Positions 10,562 to 21,910 of a DNA stretch of 64,000 nt are shown in pieces; position 1 is the first letter of the stretch; the number at the start of each line of letters is the position of its first letter. The position numbers were made by a program, and so were the translations under genes. Source of the DNA: Locusta migratoria (taxonomy: Eukaryota > Arthropoda > Insecta > Orthoptera > Acrididae); the NCBI GenBank assembly GCA_026315105.1, contig CM048744.1, positions 839,862,094-839,926,093 of the forward strand, in the 5' to 3' direction. The notes under the pieces were generated by a model. That model searched no databases and had not been told where the DNA came from. It worked only from the letters and a program-made list of their open reading frames with translations.

Positions 10562-10668
10562 TTAGGAGCGCTAGTGTCGTTTCAACCATCTGTTGGTCAC
10601 AAATTTCACAGCAGTGAGTGTCGCGACTGTTTATGTTAGACTGTCGTCTAACATACCAGTCACGACAC
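10562..10668 (+). repeat. short dispersed repeat ending in a hairpin
   Basis: The segment ggagcgctagtgtcg...gtgagtgtcgcgactg is shared with 12318-12400. In this copy 10618-10641 pairs with 10646-10668 around a 4-base loop (gtgtcgcgactg.. against ..cagtcacgacac), a stem of about 23 bp with few mismatches. Confidence 0.65.
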
Positions 10669-10683
10669 ACGAGCGAATTTTAT

Positions 10684-10840
10684 TATATCTTTGTGGTGTA
10701 ACTCTTTGTAAAATGATACAAGAAACTATGTTCATAGCTCCGCAGAAAGTGTAACATTTCTTGTGTTAACCTACCGCATTAAAATTTCCCGTCACCTGTT
10801 ATTTTATGAGTTACAGAGGCAAACACACTTAGTGAAACAC

Positions 10841-10843
<3 letters not shown>
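10684..10843 (+). repeat. fragment of a foldback element arm
   Basis: It matches the right arm of the hairpin element at 38807-39484 (39326-39487), including catagctccgcagaaagtgt and the cacttagtgaaacaccctg end. Only one arm is present. A (TG)n run begins exactly at the element end (10842-10876). Confidence 0.8.

Positions 10844-10876
<33 letters not shown>
10842..10876 (+). repeat. (TG)n microsatellite
   Basis: About sixteen TG units, then gggtgggtg. It starts at the terminus of the foldback arm. Confidence 0.95.
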
Positions 10877-10887
<11 letters not shown>

Positions 10888-12317
10888 TGGTAGCCCTCCC
10901 TAGTCTTGAATCGGTACTAGTCGGTAGACATCGGGATGCTTCGGCAGGCAGTCTTTTGTTTCGAGGCTGCAGCCAACATTACTAACTGAAAGAGCTGTGT
11001 GAGGCAACAATAGACGTCTGCTTCCTTATTGTTTGCGTAACAGTGTTATGAGTGTTCCGTTTTGTGTAACACGTAACTTAAGTGAGTGATTCCTGTAGTT
11101 GGTATCGTTATAAACCATTCTCGTGAGTATGCTGCTTTGTTTCATTTACGACCAACATTTAAAGCGATGTGCGCCACCTGCACTTTCGCGGAAGCGTGCC
11201 GCATAGTTTGTGTGTCAGCACTGCAGGACGTAGGCGTGGCTTGTCTCCCCGCGACTGCCAGGGTGTGAGGCGGGGCTTGCTTCCTCTGCTCCCCGCTCCC
11301 CCCCTCACAACTCTGACATCTAACAGTTTACACACTGTATACATCTGTCTAATTGTATTTTTATGTTTGTTCTCCGAAATCTCAATTTGTCTATGGTTTA
11401 AACTCTGCAAATTTTATTCCACTTATCATGTCCATTACTCCTTGTCCTAATATGCGTTTCACAAGGCTGAAGAGCAGCCAGCATAGCTACTGCCTGCCTG
11501 CTACCTGTACGTAGGTCAGCATTAAAGTAACAATAAAAGACAAAAAATTGTTTCACCTTTTTAGTAAAATGGCTAATAGTGTAAATAGGCAACTATGTAC
11601 TGCAATCTGGATGTCAAAAGGTAAAGAAGAAATCCGTATGATAGGCCTAATATATAAAAGTAACATTCTGAAGAATATGCTACAAAACTCTGAAACCTTA
11701 TATTTCATTAAAAAATTGAAAGTTCGGAAAAAAAGATGAAAATCATATAGAGAGATAGGCAAATACCCAATATTTGTAGAAAATATCAACATCAAACTCA
11801 AATATGGGCGTCAGAGATCTTACTCTTCCTTTTTTTCTTCGGAAATTTGCACGTTAACCTATCAAGGTAAGTTCCTAAACTTTCAGCTATAAAAAAGTTT
11901 TCTACGTATTTCAGCTATTAGTTGGAAGCATATCGTCCGACACAGAACAATTAGAAAGACGTAAGTCGTAGTTTTGCCAACAGTTGTCCTAAAAACTAAA
12001 ACACAAAAGGAAATGAAAAGAAATTGTGCGTCATGCGCGTTTACTTTGAAGCTACACGGTACGCTTCTAGGCTTACATTACTTCCGCTTCAATGGGGAAA
12101 GCTGCAAAAATATTCTGAGGCACACGTTTCTCCGCGAGTAGGTTCTAGCTTTCATCGTTCCATTCATCTGTTTTAGTTCCACTGCTGTTTACTTATGCAT
12201 CATCCGTTTCGTCTGGTATTAGACCTTTGTACCTAAAATAAAACAGCCGCATCGTGAATTACGTAGAAAAGAATACGATATGTATTGCGTTAACAGGCGG
12301 CTCCCTTGCTCCCCGCT
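10877..12317. other. unassigned sequence
   Basis: A locally GC-rich, CpG-containing patch at about 11160-11310 is followed by AT-rich sequence. Overlapping frames of 60-93 codons on both strands have no recognisable domain. Confidence 0.5.
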
Positions 12318-12400
12318 TGGAGCGCTAGTGTCGTCTTAGCTGTCAGGCGGTAACAGATTTTACACCAGTGAGTGTCGCGATTGGTATGCTAGACTGTGAT
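12318..12400 (+). repeat. second copy of the short dispersed repeat
   Basis: It shares ggagcgctagtgtcgt and agtgagtgtcgcga with 10562-10640. The inverted second arm present in the first copy is lacking here. Confidence 0.6.
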
Positions 12401-12717
12401 CGCGTGCTGAGAGCACTTTTTGCAATAAAATAATTGTAATAAAGAAATAAAAAATTGTAAACCCTATGGCTGGAAAGTGCACTGCATGCACAATATTAAC
12501 CCGTCCAACCCCCTCCGGGATGGGAATGAAAATTGCTAAAAAAAGAAAAGAAAGAAAAAAAAATGCTGTGCCTACACCCACCTACGCTATAACTTCGCCG
12601 TCCCAGCCGTCGGTTGCAGCAGAGGACCTTTGACTACCAACCAACTTATTAAAGGTCGAGCTAACAGTGAGTCGGTTTCAGTGTGGTGGATGTTTGGACT
12701 GTGTTATTATAGGTATC
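12401..12717. other. sequence upstream of gag, unassigned
   Basis: It is AT-rich with an aataaagaaataaaaaa stretch near 12440 and a purine run near 12540-12560. It may include the leader of the LTR element, but no primer-binding site could be matched to a tRNA with confidence. Confidence 0.4.
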
Positions 12718-12769
12718 CTCACATTGTTTGTGGCATAGGTACTGCGTTTAGTATTTGTGATACTGTTTT

Positions 12770-13869
12770 GTGCTAAACGTGACACTGTCGGAATCTGAAT
12801 CAGATGTAGAACAACCTGGTATGGACAGGCAGACTAGGTCTATAATGAGAATGTTTAGAAGAATTTTAAAACAGGAGAATGAGGCTAGGGACGAGAAGCT
12901 GAAACTTGATAACGAAGCTAGAGATGAGAGGTTAAAAAACAGTCTATTACTGACTCTATGATAGCTCGACAGGAAGAACTTAAACAATCTATTGCCGAGT
13001 CTACTAATGTTTTAGAGTAAAAGTTACGAGAAAGAATCGAGGTTTGTCAAGAACAGTTAGTATCTAAGAAACAGCATATCGAGGCGTCTCAAGCTGAAAC
13101 TAAGGATCAGTTAGTGACCCTGACCAACTGCTTAGAAGTGCATGTAAACGAGTCTAGGCAAGAAGAAACAAAACTGCGTAGTGGTCTAGAAAGCTTGACC
13201 AAACGACTAGACACTTTTAGTGTACACATCAGTGAGGAGATCGAAAAGAAGAGCCAAGCTCTCCGTACCAAAATGAAAGAGCAAGCTGATGAGCTCCGGA
13301 AAGAACTAACAGAATCGGCCAAAGAAATTTCTAAAGAAGCTGTAGAAATTTCTTTGCGAGAGAATCCTGAGATCATTGCTTTGTCACAAAGGACTGAGAA
13401 GACTGACTGCGAAATTCACAAGGTCAAAATGCTAGTACCAGATATAGATACGGTTTGATGCAGTCAGAGACTGCATGACAGCGAGAGAGGCAACACACGC
13501 CTCAAGCGAATAACCCTGAACTGGTTAATAAATTATCCCATGCAGAAATGCGTGTCCGAGAATTGACTCAGCAGTTATCTCAAATGACAGCAAACTCTGA
13601 GAAAACTAATTCAGCCGACCAGGCGAACGTACTCTCCAGAGATAATGTTCGTACTATTTTTGTTGACGTCGATGATAACACTAATAACTCTGAAAATCAT
13701 CTGGAGATAAACAAAAATAGTACGATAACAGGAAAACAAGCCAAATGTAATCGGCCGGTAGACAATGCGGATGAATCAGAAGTGATTAACACAATGGAAC
13801 ATGCAAATATTATCAATAAATTTCCTACGTTTACTCCCAGTGATAAAATACACCCTGTTCTATTTTTAA
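12770..13869 (+). pseudogene. gag N-terminal and coiled-coil region
   Basis: The 5' part encodes the SESDVEQPG and MRMFRRILKQENEARDEKLK segment shared with 6224-6442. Frameshifts around 12940-13110 break it. A second open stretch (13114-13458) is rich in Glu, Lys, Leu and Ser with heptad-like spacing (LRKELTESAKEISKEAVEIS), a likely coiled coil of a structural capsid precursor. A third (13548-13869) is polar and ends HPVLFL, the start of the retrotransposon gag core, where the RTE insertion cuts it. Stops and frame changes show it is dead. Confidence 0.7.
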
Positions 13870-14089
13870 CCACCCCCATGAACCACAGACATTGCCGAGG
13901 TGGGGTGGCTTGCGTGCCTCAACGATGCAGATAGCCGTACCGTAGGTGCAACCACAGCGGAGGGGTATCTGTGGAGAGGCCAGACAAACGTGTGGTTCCT
14001 GAAGAGGGGCAGCAGCCTTTTCAGTAGTTACAGGGGCAACAGTCTGGATGATTGACTGAACTGGCCTTTTAACATCAGCTAATGTTGCT

Positions 14090-15263
14090 TTGCCACACAG
14101 CTACTGCGAACGGCTGAAAGCAAGGGGAAACTACAGCCGTCATCTTTCCCGAGGACATGCAGCTCTACTGTATGAACATATGATGATGGCATCCTCTCGG
14201 GTAAAATATTCCGGAGGTAAGATAGTCCCCCATTCGGATCTCCGGGCGGGGACTACTCAGGAGGATGTGATCATCAGGAAAGACAATACTAGCATTCTAC
14301 GGGTCGGAGCGTGGAATGTTAGATCCCTTAATCGAGTAGGAAAATTAGAAAATTTAAAAAGGGAAATGGATGGGTTGAAGTTAGATATAGTGGGGATTAG
14401 TTCGGTGGCAGGATGAACAGGATTTCTGGTCAGGTGAGTACAGGATTATAAATACAAAATCATTTGGGAGTATCACAGGAGTAGGACTGATAATGAATAA
14501 GAAAATTGGAATGCGGGTAAACTACTATGAGCAGCACAGTGATCGCGTTATCATTGTCAAGATAGATACGAAGCCAACACCGACAACAGTAGTACAGGTT
14601 TATATGCCAACTAGCTCTGCCGATGATGAGGAGATCGAAGAAATATATGAGGAGCTAGAGGAAATTATTCAGACAGTTAAGGGAGAGGAAAACTTAATTG
14701 TGATGGGAGACTGGAATTCGGTAGTAGGAAAAGGAAGAGAAGGAAAAATAGTAGGTGAATATGGACTGGGCAGGAGGAATGAAAGAGGAAGTCGCCTGGT
14801 AGAATTTTGCACGGAACATGATTTAATCGTAACAAACACGTGGTTTAAGAATCACAAAAGAAGGTTGTATACGTGGAAGAGACCAGAAGACACAGGAAGG
14901 TATCAGATAGTTTTTATAATGGTAAGACATAGATTCCGGAACCAGGTCCTAAACTGCAAGACATACCCAGGGGCAGATATAGACTCTGACCATAACTTGT
15001 TAGTCATGAACTGTAGGCTGAAACTGAAAAAACTGCAGAAAGGTAAGAAAATAAGGAGATAGGACTTAGATAAATTGAAGGAAAGTGAAGTTCTGGAGAA
15101 TTTCAGAGGGAGATTTAGGCAACAATTGACAGAAACAGAGGGATATAAAACAGTAGAAGAGGAATGGGTAGCATTGAGAGACGAAATAGTGAGGGCAGCA
15201 GAGGACAAAATAGGTAGGAAGGAAGACCAACAAAAAATCCTTGGATATCACAAGAAATACTAA
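14090..15263 (+). pseudogene. RTE endonuclease region (CFDP2-like endonuclease/exonuclease/phosphatase fold), broken
   Basis: The first part reads LRVGAWNVRSLNRVGKLENL, the start of the endonuclease fold whose Asn and following Glu bind metal. Near 14399 about five bases are missing against the expected family sequence, so the conserved Glu segment is lost and the frame closes. From 14493 the fold continues with VVQVYMPTSS, IVMGDWNSVVGKGREG (Asp and Asn of the active site) and DSDHNLLVMN (terminal SDH). The usual Asp in the segment after RYQI is replaced (RYQIVFIMV). An in-frame TAG at about 15060 separates the linker that follows. Its role would be to nick target DNA; this copy cannot. Confidence 0.85.
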
Positions 15264-15358
15264 ATTTAATAGATGAAAGGAGAAAATATAAAAATGCAGT
15301 AAATGAAACAGGCAAAATGGAGTAAAGACGACTAAAAAAGACTGACAGGGAGTGCAAA

Positions 15359-17134
15359 ATGGCTAAGCAGGAGTGGCTAGAAGCCAAATGCAAATCCGTA
15401 GAAGAATGTATAAGAAGGGGAAAAGTAGATACCGCCTACAGGAAAATAAAGCAGACGTTTGGGGACAGGAAGGGCAGCTCTACGAATATCAAGAACTCGG
15501 ATGGGAAACCAGTTCTCAGCAAAAAAGGGAAAGCTGAAAGGTGGAAAGAGTACATAGAGCAGCTCTACAAAGGAAATGAACTTAGAGACGATGTTGTAGG
15601 AAGGGAAGAGGAAGTAGATGAAGATGAAATAGGAGATACTATACTGAGAGATGAATTTGACAGAGCCTTGAAAGACCTAGGTCGGAACAAGGCCCCAGGA
15701 GTAGATGACATACCCGCAGAGCTATTAAAGTCTCTGGGAAAGCCAGCCATGAAAAAACTATTTGAACTGGTGTGTAGGATGTATGAGACAGGTGAAATAC
15801 CCTCAGACTTTAAGAAAAATGCAATAATCCCCATTCCAAAGAAATCAGGCGCAGACAGGTGTGAAAATTACAGAACCATCAGTTTAATAAGACATGGTTG
15901 CAAAATTTTAACACGAATTATCTGCAGGAGAATGGAAAAGCTGGTAGAAGCTGACCTCGGGGAAGATCAGTTTGGATTCAGGAGGAACGTAGGAACCCGG
16001 GAGGCAATACTCACTTTACGTCTTATCTTAGAAAATAGATTAAGGAAAGGCAAACCTACATTTTTAGCTTTTGTAGATTTGGAGAAAGCTTTTGACAATG
16101 TTGACTGGAATACACTCTTTCAAATTCTGAAGTCAGCAGGGGTAAAATATAGGGAAAGGAGCGTTATTTACAGCTTGTACAAAAGCCAGCCCGCAGTTAT
16201 TAGACTCGAAGGGCATGAAAGGAAAGCATCAGTTGGGAAGGGAGTAAGACAGGGTTGTAGCCTTTCTCCGATGTTATTCAATTTGTACATCGAGCAAGCG
16301 GTGAAGGAAAGCAAGGAAAAATTTGGAATAGGGATTAAAGTTCAGGGGGAAGAAATAAAAACATTGCGTTTTGCTGATGACATTGTAATACTATCAGAGA
16401 CAGCAAAGGACCTGGAAGAGCAGTTGAATGGAATGGACAGTGTGTTGAAGAGAGCGTATAAAATGAACATTAACAAGAGCAAAACAGAAATAATGGAATG
16501 CGGTCTTAGAAAATGAGGCAATGCTGAAGGAATTAGATTAGGTAACGAAACAATGAAGGTGGTAGATGAGTTTTGTTACTTGGGTAGTAAAATAACATGC
16601 GATGGTCGTAGTACAGAGGATACAAAATGCAGAATGGCAATGGGAAGAAAAGCATTTTTGAAAAAGAGAAATTTGCTTACATCGAATATTAATTTAAGTG
16701 TAAGGAAGTCTTTTCTGAAGGCATTTGTGTGGAGTGTTGCCTTGTATTGGAGTGAAAAATGGCCGATAAGCAGTGCGGACAGGAAGAGAATAGAGGCTTT
16801 TGCAATGTGGTGCTACAGAAGAATGCTGAAGATTAGGTGGGTAGATCGCATAACTAATGAAGAGGTACTGAACAGAATTGGTGAGAAAAGGAATTTTTGG
16901 CATACCCTGACTAAAAGAAGGGATCGCTTAGTAGGACACATTCTTAGACATCGGGGAATCGTAAATTTAGCATTGGAGGGAAGTGTGTGGGGTAAAAATC
17001 GCAGAGGGAGACCAAGATACGCGTATAGTAAGCAGATTCAAATGGATGTGGGTTGCCGTTCTTATGAGGAGATGAAAAGGCTTGCTCAGGATAGAGTAGG
17101 GTGGAGAGCTGCATCAAACCGGTCTCCGGACTGA
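15359..17134 (+). pseudogene. RTE reverse transcriptase, two open parts separated by one stop
   Basis: The first 385 codons (15359-16516) carry the linker, NKAPGVDDIPAELLK, PIPKKSGADRCENYRTISL, DQFGFRRN, FVDLEKAFDNVDW, RQGCSLSPMLFNLYIE and the catalytic LRFADDIVILSE. This is an essentially complete palm and fingers. A TGA at 16514-16516 (aaatgaggc, aaatcaggc in copy 1) interrupts it. After it, 16553-17134 encodes the C-terminal domain with VDEFCYLGSKI, MWCYRRMLKIRWVDRITNEEVL and GKNRRGRPR, ending DRVGWRAASN. No RNase H is present, as usual for RTE. The ATG at 15359 is only where the frame opens; the native start lies upstream in the endonuclease. Confidence 0.92.
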
Positions 17135-17157
17135 AGACCATAACAACATATTTTTAA

Positions 17158-17740
17158 AGTCGTTTGAAAATTTCCTTCCCACTAGGAGGAGCGTTAGTAG
17201 GAAAACAGTTCGTAATCGGTTATTTAGAAGCAGAAGCAAACGATTGGGCTGTGCTACACAGAAATTATTTTTATACATGGGAGGATTTTGTAGGCCAATT
17301 TAAAGAGCTTTACTGGCCTCAGTGGGAACAGCAGAGGTTAGTTTTGGAATTGCTACATCCCCAGTTTTACTCTAGGCGTTGGGGAACGTTCCGCCAGTAT
17401 TTTGATTGGTATTTAAATTAACTACGATTGCTAGAACAACCAATAGCTGAAGATAAACTAATTCGTGTACTAATCAGTAGACTACCACATCATGCCAAAG
17501 AAAAAAATAATGGAAAGGGAGTTGAAGCAGCCACGTCAGTTTCTTAGTTATCTTGAGAAACTTGACAATCTAAACAAAGAAAAGAAGGACGAGCATGCTC
17601 GATTTAATAGTAATAACAACCGTGACAAGTGTACCAATAATGTCAACGGAAATCAGTATACAATAACAGAAATACGCGAGGCTCGCCGAGATCAGGGATT
17701 CCTAATAAGAGCAATAATAACAGTAATTTTTGTCCAGTGA
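17158..17740 (+). pseudogene. gag core (retrotransposon gag domain), frame-shifted
   Basis: The segment immediately after the RTE target duplication resumes the gag. An amphipathic stretch with IGYLEAEANDWAV, WEDFVGQFKELYWPQWEQQ and FYSRRWGTFRQYFDWYL is the Retrotrans_gag-type core of Gypsy-like elements. If the RTE and one target copy are ignored, the upstream HPVLFL frame enters this region, but a +1 shift is needed within about 50 bases. A TAA at 17419-17421 interrupts the core, after which LLEQPIAEDKLIRVLISRLP continues in the same frame. Downstream codons are Lys/Asn-rich, with no clear zinc knuckle. Confidence 0.75.
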
Positions 17741-18100
17741 AAAGACAAAATCGCGACATTAACAGCCAGAATAATCGGTTAAATGAGAAGAGAACATGGA
17801 GGTCTTCGGACAATGTGACAGAGATTGTCCGACCGCAGATAGTCAATGAAGGACAAGTCATTGGAGATGTTGTTATCGAGTCCCTTAGTGCGGGACGACT
17901 GATAGTGACTCCTAATAATGTAAATGTAAGATCCAATTACATTGTATCATATGTTCATGAATGGCAAGCAGATTTATTGCGAGAAGAACAACAGATCGAT
18001 AGACCAACGTATATTAAGCCGGTGATTATGGCACGAGTTAGGGGCACAGAACTTGATATTGTCATTGCTCGGCGAAACATAGCATATGGGGCAGGCTAAT
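17737..18100 (+). pseudogene. gag-pol junction, possible protease N-terminus
   Basis: The 120-residue frame ends with RPTYIKPVIMARVRGTELDI, a spacing that resembles the strand leading to a retropepsin active site (a small-residue-rich strand before a DTG). No DTG follows; instead the sequence passes into an integrase-like tail. This suggests an internal deletion around 18060-18110 that removed protease core, reverse transcriptase and most of integrase. The protease reading is inference. Confidence 0.4.
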
Positions 18101-18530
18101 GCCTGAATTTGAAAAGATATTGAATGAACTACCCCATTTAACTACGGGACTGTCAACATTAGAAATAATTGGTTGGCGAGTTATTGGTGAGCCTTTATTA
18201 AAATCTCCACCTTAGCCACCAACCAATGTGGAAAACAAACTTACCTCAACCATGAATATCCACGAGCGATTAATTAAGAAAGCAGAACAAAGGGTTAATA
18301 TCTATAATAAGAAATACATTGATCCACAGTTTTGTACCGGCGATCTGGTATTTATACGCACATATCCAAAGAGTTTTAAAGATCAGAAAGTGAGTAAGAA
18401 AAATTGTAAGTTTTTTGAAGGTGCCTATGTAGTTTGCAAAATCCCACACCCGAGAGTCTTATTGCTTCAAAATCCTTCCTCAAACAGCATTAAAGGGTTA
18501 TATAATGTGGATCAGCTGAAACCTTTTTAA
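18100..18530 (+). pseudogene. integrase C-terminal domain of the LTR element
   Basis: The frame at 18228-18530 reads RLIKKAEQRVNIYNKKYIDP, CTGDLVFIRTYP, KFFEGAYVVCKIPHPRVLLL and GLYNVDQLKPF. This is the SH3-like integrase tail of Gypsy-type pol proteins (the GDLVxxR strand and the GPYxV-like strand are visible). The preceding 18100-18215 encodes EFEKILNELPHLTTG, like the segment before that tail, ending in a TAG at 18213. The catalytic core is absent. Confidence 0.7.
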
Positions 18531-18859
18531 CTTGAATTACGTAGGAGATCCATTAACTATGTGAAGTATGAGCAGTTACCTTAAGTAAGTTTTCACCATG
18601 CAAAGTTTAAACATAGTAAGTAAAAGGAGTAATAAGAATGTAATTAATGGGGAACCCTGTATAATAATTTTATATTATTTATATACATTTTATATGTTTT
18701 TTTTATTTTTGGTATAGCCGAGGTGTATAGAAGTATACTTAGTTGAGATGAATTAGAAATGCGATTTGTATAGTGGGAATAGATGTTAGTTTGAAGGAAT
18801 TGGATCATGAGGTGTCAGGAGCATGTGCTCGCGAAAATTCAGTGAGATTTCTTTATATT

Positions 18860-18985
18860 AGTGACATGGGGCCAAATAATACATTTTCACATTTCTTATA
18901 GATAGTATAGACTGCATCTATTATTCCACCACGTTCGAAGGCAAAGTGCAGTGCCAATGTTCCAATGGGTGCATAAATAATTTTC
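18860..18985 (-). pseudogene. ankyrin-repeat-like fragment
   Basis: A single segment on the minus strand reads GTLALHFAFERGGIIDAVYT followed by IYKKCENV. This fits one ankyrin repeat (GxTALHxAxxxG, then a helix, then a KGAN-like turn). It runs into the CA microsatellite at its N-terminal side, so no start or further repeat can be seen. It lies antisense in the 3' non-coding region of the LTR element. It could be a captured host fragment or chance; one repeat is weak evidence. Confidence 0.35.
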
Positions 18986-18998
18986 TGTAACCTCAAAT

Positions 18999-19172
<174 letters not shown>

Positions 19173-19699
19173 ATTCCCAGGGAAATATGAGATTATAATT
19201 GAGTAATTATTTTGTCTGGGTTGTATTTTTTTAAGTTAACATGTAATTTAATTACTGCATTACTCATTAAAGGAGTGTTTTACCTAAGGTTGTGAGCGGA
19301 AATTTTTACTTACGACATCTCGAATGAAAACCTTACTTGCGGCAGCTCGAATGCCAATACTTCACATTAACAGGAGGAAGCCTATTATTTTCCATAGTTT
19401 AGAAAATACCCTAGCTGTTTAATGGAGTTAGTATATCGGAGTAAATAAGATAAACACTAAAGAATCCTGAAAAGTTTTGAAACCCAGACCTTGCTGATCT
19501 CCTGTGATTCGTAATGATTAAACACCATGGTGCGGGAAGCGTATGTTTGACTATAACTGTGCATGACAACACTGGAAAGACATTTTCTATAAGTTATGAC
19601 TAGAATAATAACGAATGAACATAAATGATATACAGGTTCGTTTAGATTTGGACTGATAAGAGGAGAGATTAGATTAATTCGCCCCTCAATACAAAGCTT
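19173..19699. other. 3' non-coding region of the LTR element, unassigned
   Basis: No coding frame was recognised. It leads directly to the purine tract at 19700-19711. Confidence 0.5.
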
Positions 19700-19711
19700 G
19701 TGGGTGGGGGA
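19700..19711 (+). promoter_or_regulatory. probable polypurine tract
   Basis: The sequence gtgggtggggga lies immediately before the TG that starts the LTR. This is the position where plus-strand priming would occur. LTR copy 1 is preceded by gtgtgga, a less pure tract. Confidence 0.55.
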
Positions 19712-20240
19712 TGTAGTGGGACGAGATTTGCGAGCCCTACTCCCTTATGTAAGCTTTGCTTTGAAGAGGATTCACGAGGTAACTTCTTTTCCTAAGTTGA
19801 AGTATAAATTATTTATTTTTCATGTGTGTGGTGTTCTAAGAGACAAGATATTTTTTTAATGTGTTTGTGTTTGGTTTGTATGTTTCATGGGCGACCGACG
19901 TGCCGCAATGAACAGGAGCAGCGTCACCGCAGTCCCGACCGCCATCCAACACCAGCCACGCCGCCATCCAGACTGTAGTTATAATAGCCGGCATAACAGA
20001 CACGAGGCGGCGGGCGTCTCTGCCACTGCCTCCTCTATTGCAGAATGTAGAGCGTCCCTTTCAGAAGATTCACAAATTGTTGTAAAGAAATATATGTACT
20101 GTAAGATAGAGTATCAGCTCATGTGCAACTTCACACGTTGTATGAATAATAATAAATATCAAGAAGTGTTTTTGGAACAGTGTGTATAAATCGTATTTAT
20201 AGAGAAGTATTATGTTTGACTGTTAAAAATTATAGGAAAG
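19712..20240 (+). repeat. LTR copy 2 (3' LTR), uninterrupted
   Basis: It starts tgtagtgggacgagatttgc and is colinear with the two outer parts of 6042-8247 for about 530 bp, with an extra stretch of about 60 bp near 19930-19990 compared with copy 1. The ends near 20240 do not show a clean CA, so the 3' boundary is approximate. An aataataaatat stretch near 20150 could serve as a polyadenylation signal. Confidence 0.75.
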
Positions 20241-21365
20241 AAGATTGCCAATTTATTTCGAAATTGGACCTATTCATATCTTTGTGAAGACAAATAAGAA
20301 TGTTGGCAGTTAGTTTTTTTGTAGGTGACATGATTGTGAGAGCAATAAACTGTAGAGTTGGCTACTGAGTTGATGTTTCGTCTCAGTGAATCGAATCAGC
20401 AAACTGTTCGACTGAGTCGAAACTTGAATCGGCACTCTTTCAAAACAACGGATCTTATGACTCATGTATCGTACGCTAGATATCGTTAACATGCGTTTTG
20501 CTGTCCGTCGGCTGGGGTCAGTTCGACGCAGCGCTCAGGCGTATAACGGGTTTGAAGTTGTTCCCCTATCGCTCCATGTGAGATTTTGAATTATGCTACC
20601 GGTACCCTTCAACTGAGGTTTGAAAACTGGGATACCACCGAGATACGTTGTGAACTTCTGCGGTGTTTTGAGGCAGTATCGCGTAAACTGAGCGTTGTTA
20701 TGCATTGTTGGTACGTCTGTGCCATGTGAATGCATCTTTTTGAAACAAGAGCAAATAATTTCAGTGAGACGAAACCGCATTCTCAATAAGAAGATGTCAA
20801 AAATAGCATTTTTGAATTTCAGTTTAAAGAAACTGTAACTGAATCTCTTTTATTAGACTAACTGAAGTTGAATCTGATTATCAGAATACCTATCTGGACA
20901 TTGAAACATTTTAGTTCAGTTTTGTGGTTTCGTTACGAAAACTAGTGAAATGTGTTTCCTTGTGTTGATACTTGTAGTAATATCTGTTGATTGCATTAAA
21001 TATGTCATAGGAACAAATCTCAAATATTTTGTTTATATTGATTGGTGAGAAAAGTTATTCATTTCTGGATGCATGTATACATTTGAACCGTGATATTTCT
21101 TGTTTTATTTCAGCTTCATTGTGGGATTTTCAAGGTTGGAAAAAGTTTCATGACTTTGGCATTTGAACATTACTGTTGTGTACTTCCTTTGTTACAGACT
21201 TTGTTTGTTTGAAAATATGAGTAATTTAGAAAACGTATGCGCTTTAACACGATTGTAAAATCGTAGCAGAAACAAATGCTGTACCGCTCAGTCAAGTCTA
21301 TTGAATAAAGTATTATAAGTTTGATGATATCCCATAGATGTTTCGTATTTGCTTAAAAAAAAAAC
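20241..21365. other. unassigned sequence
   Basis: No gene, tRNA-like head or terminal repeat was recognised. Short frames at 20310-20786 on the minus strand have no domain signature. Confidence 0.5.
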
Positions 21366-21910
21366 CCATAAACAGTCGCGGTTCTATTCAGCCAGTTATC
21401 AGACAAGCTGATAGTGGGGCAACGGGGGAATCCCAATTGGAAATAAGTGGGAGAGGCTTGCCAGTTCCGGCATACGCCTTTCAACCGAGGAAAACCTCCC
21501 GAAAACCTTGGTCGGAACCGGGGGATTGGGACCAATTTCATTTATCTCCGGGACGTTGCCTCGGACTACAAAGTGACTATCGGGAGAGCACGAACGCAAT
21601 CACGACAATCAAGGATCGGACACCGAAGTTAATTTCGTAAACTCGTACAGATCAGCTCGACTAACAGTGGACAAGCATCTCCCTAAAGGATTCCGCATCC
21701 TTTGCATCGTCCATACAACAAACTGTAGGCTATATCGATTGTGATCGCTCCAGCATCCTTTGCGTCGTCCATAAAGCAAGCTGTGAGCTATATTGATATT
21801 ACTGCGAGTAATATTGGTGAACGGAAGATTTGAAAGTATGCTTAAGTGATGAGAAATCTTTCCCTCTTTCCCGCGGGTATAAAAACTTGCTTTGTGACTG
21901 TGGATTAAAT
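21366..21910 (+). repeat. dispersed 0.5-kb repeat, copy b
   Basis: It is a diverged copy of 8961-9478 with the same ends (ccataaacagtcgcggttct and gtgactgtggattaaat). It contains an extra internal duplication of about 60 bp (two gcatcctttgc.tcgtccata segments at about 21694 and 21753) and a ggtataaaaactt motif 30 bp before its end. An A run precedes its 5' end. Confidence 0.75.

Larger units (their letters stand above)
13870..17148 (+). mobile_element. nearly full-length RTE-clade non-LTR retrotransposon
   Basis: The element is 3279 bp, flanked by a perfect 9-bp target duplication tatttttaa (13861-13869 and 17149-17157). It begins ccacccccatgaaccacaga with a GC-richer 5' region. It continues through an apurinic-type endonuclease and a reverse transcriptase, and ends gaagaccataacaaca. 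It is the reference for the five other RTE copies in the window. It has several frame lesions and is not expected to be autonomous. Confidence 0.95.

Noticed and set aside
12770..18530. An intact endogenous retrovirus
   Set aside because: No envelope frame was seen, the reverse transcriptase and integrase core are missing, and gag is shifted and interrupted. It is a decayed Gypsy-like remnant.
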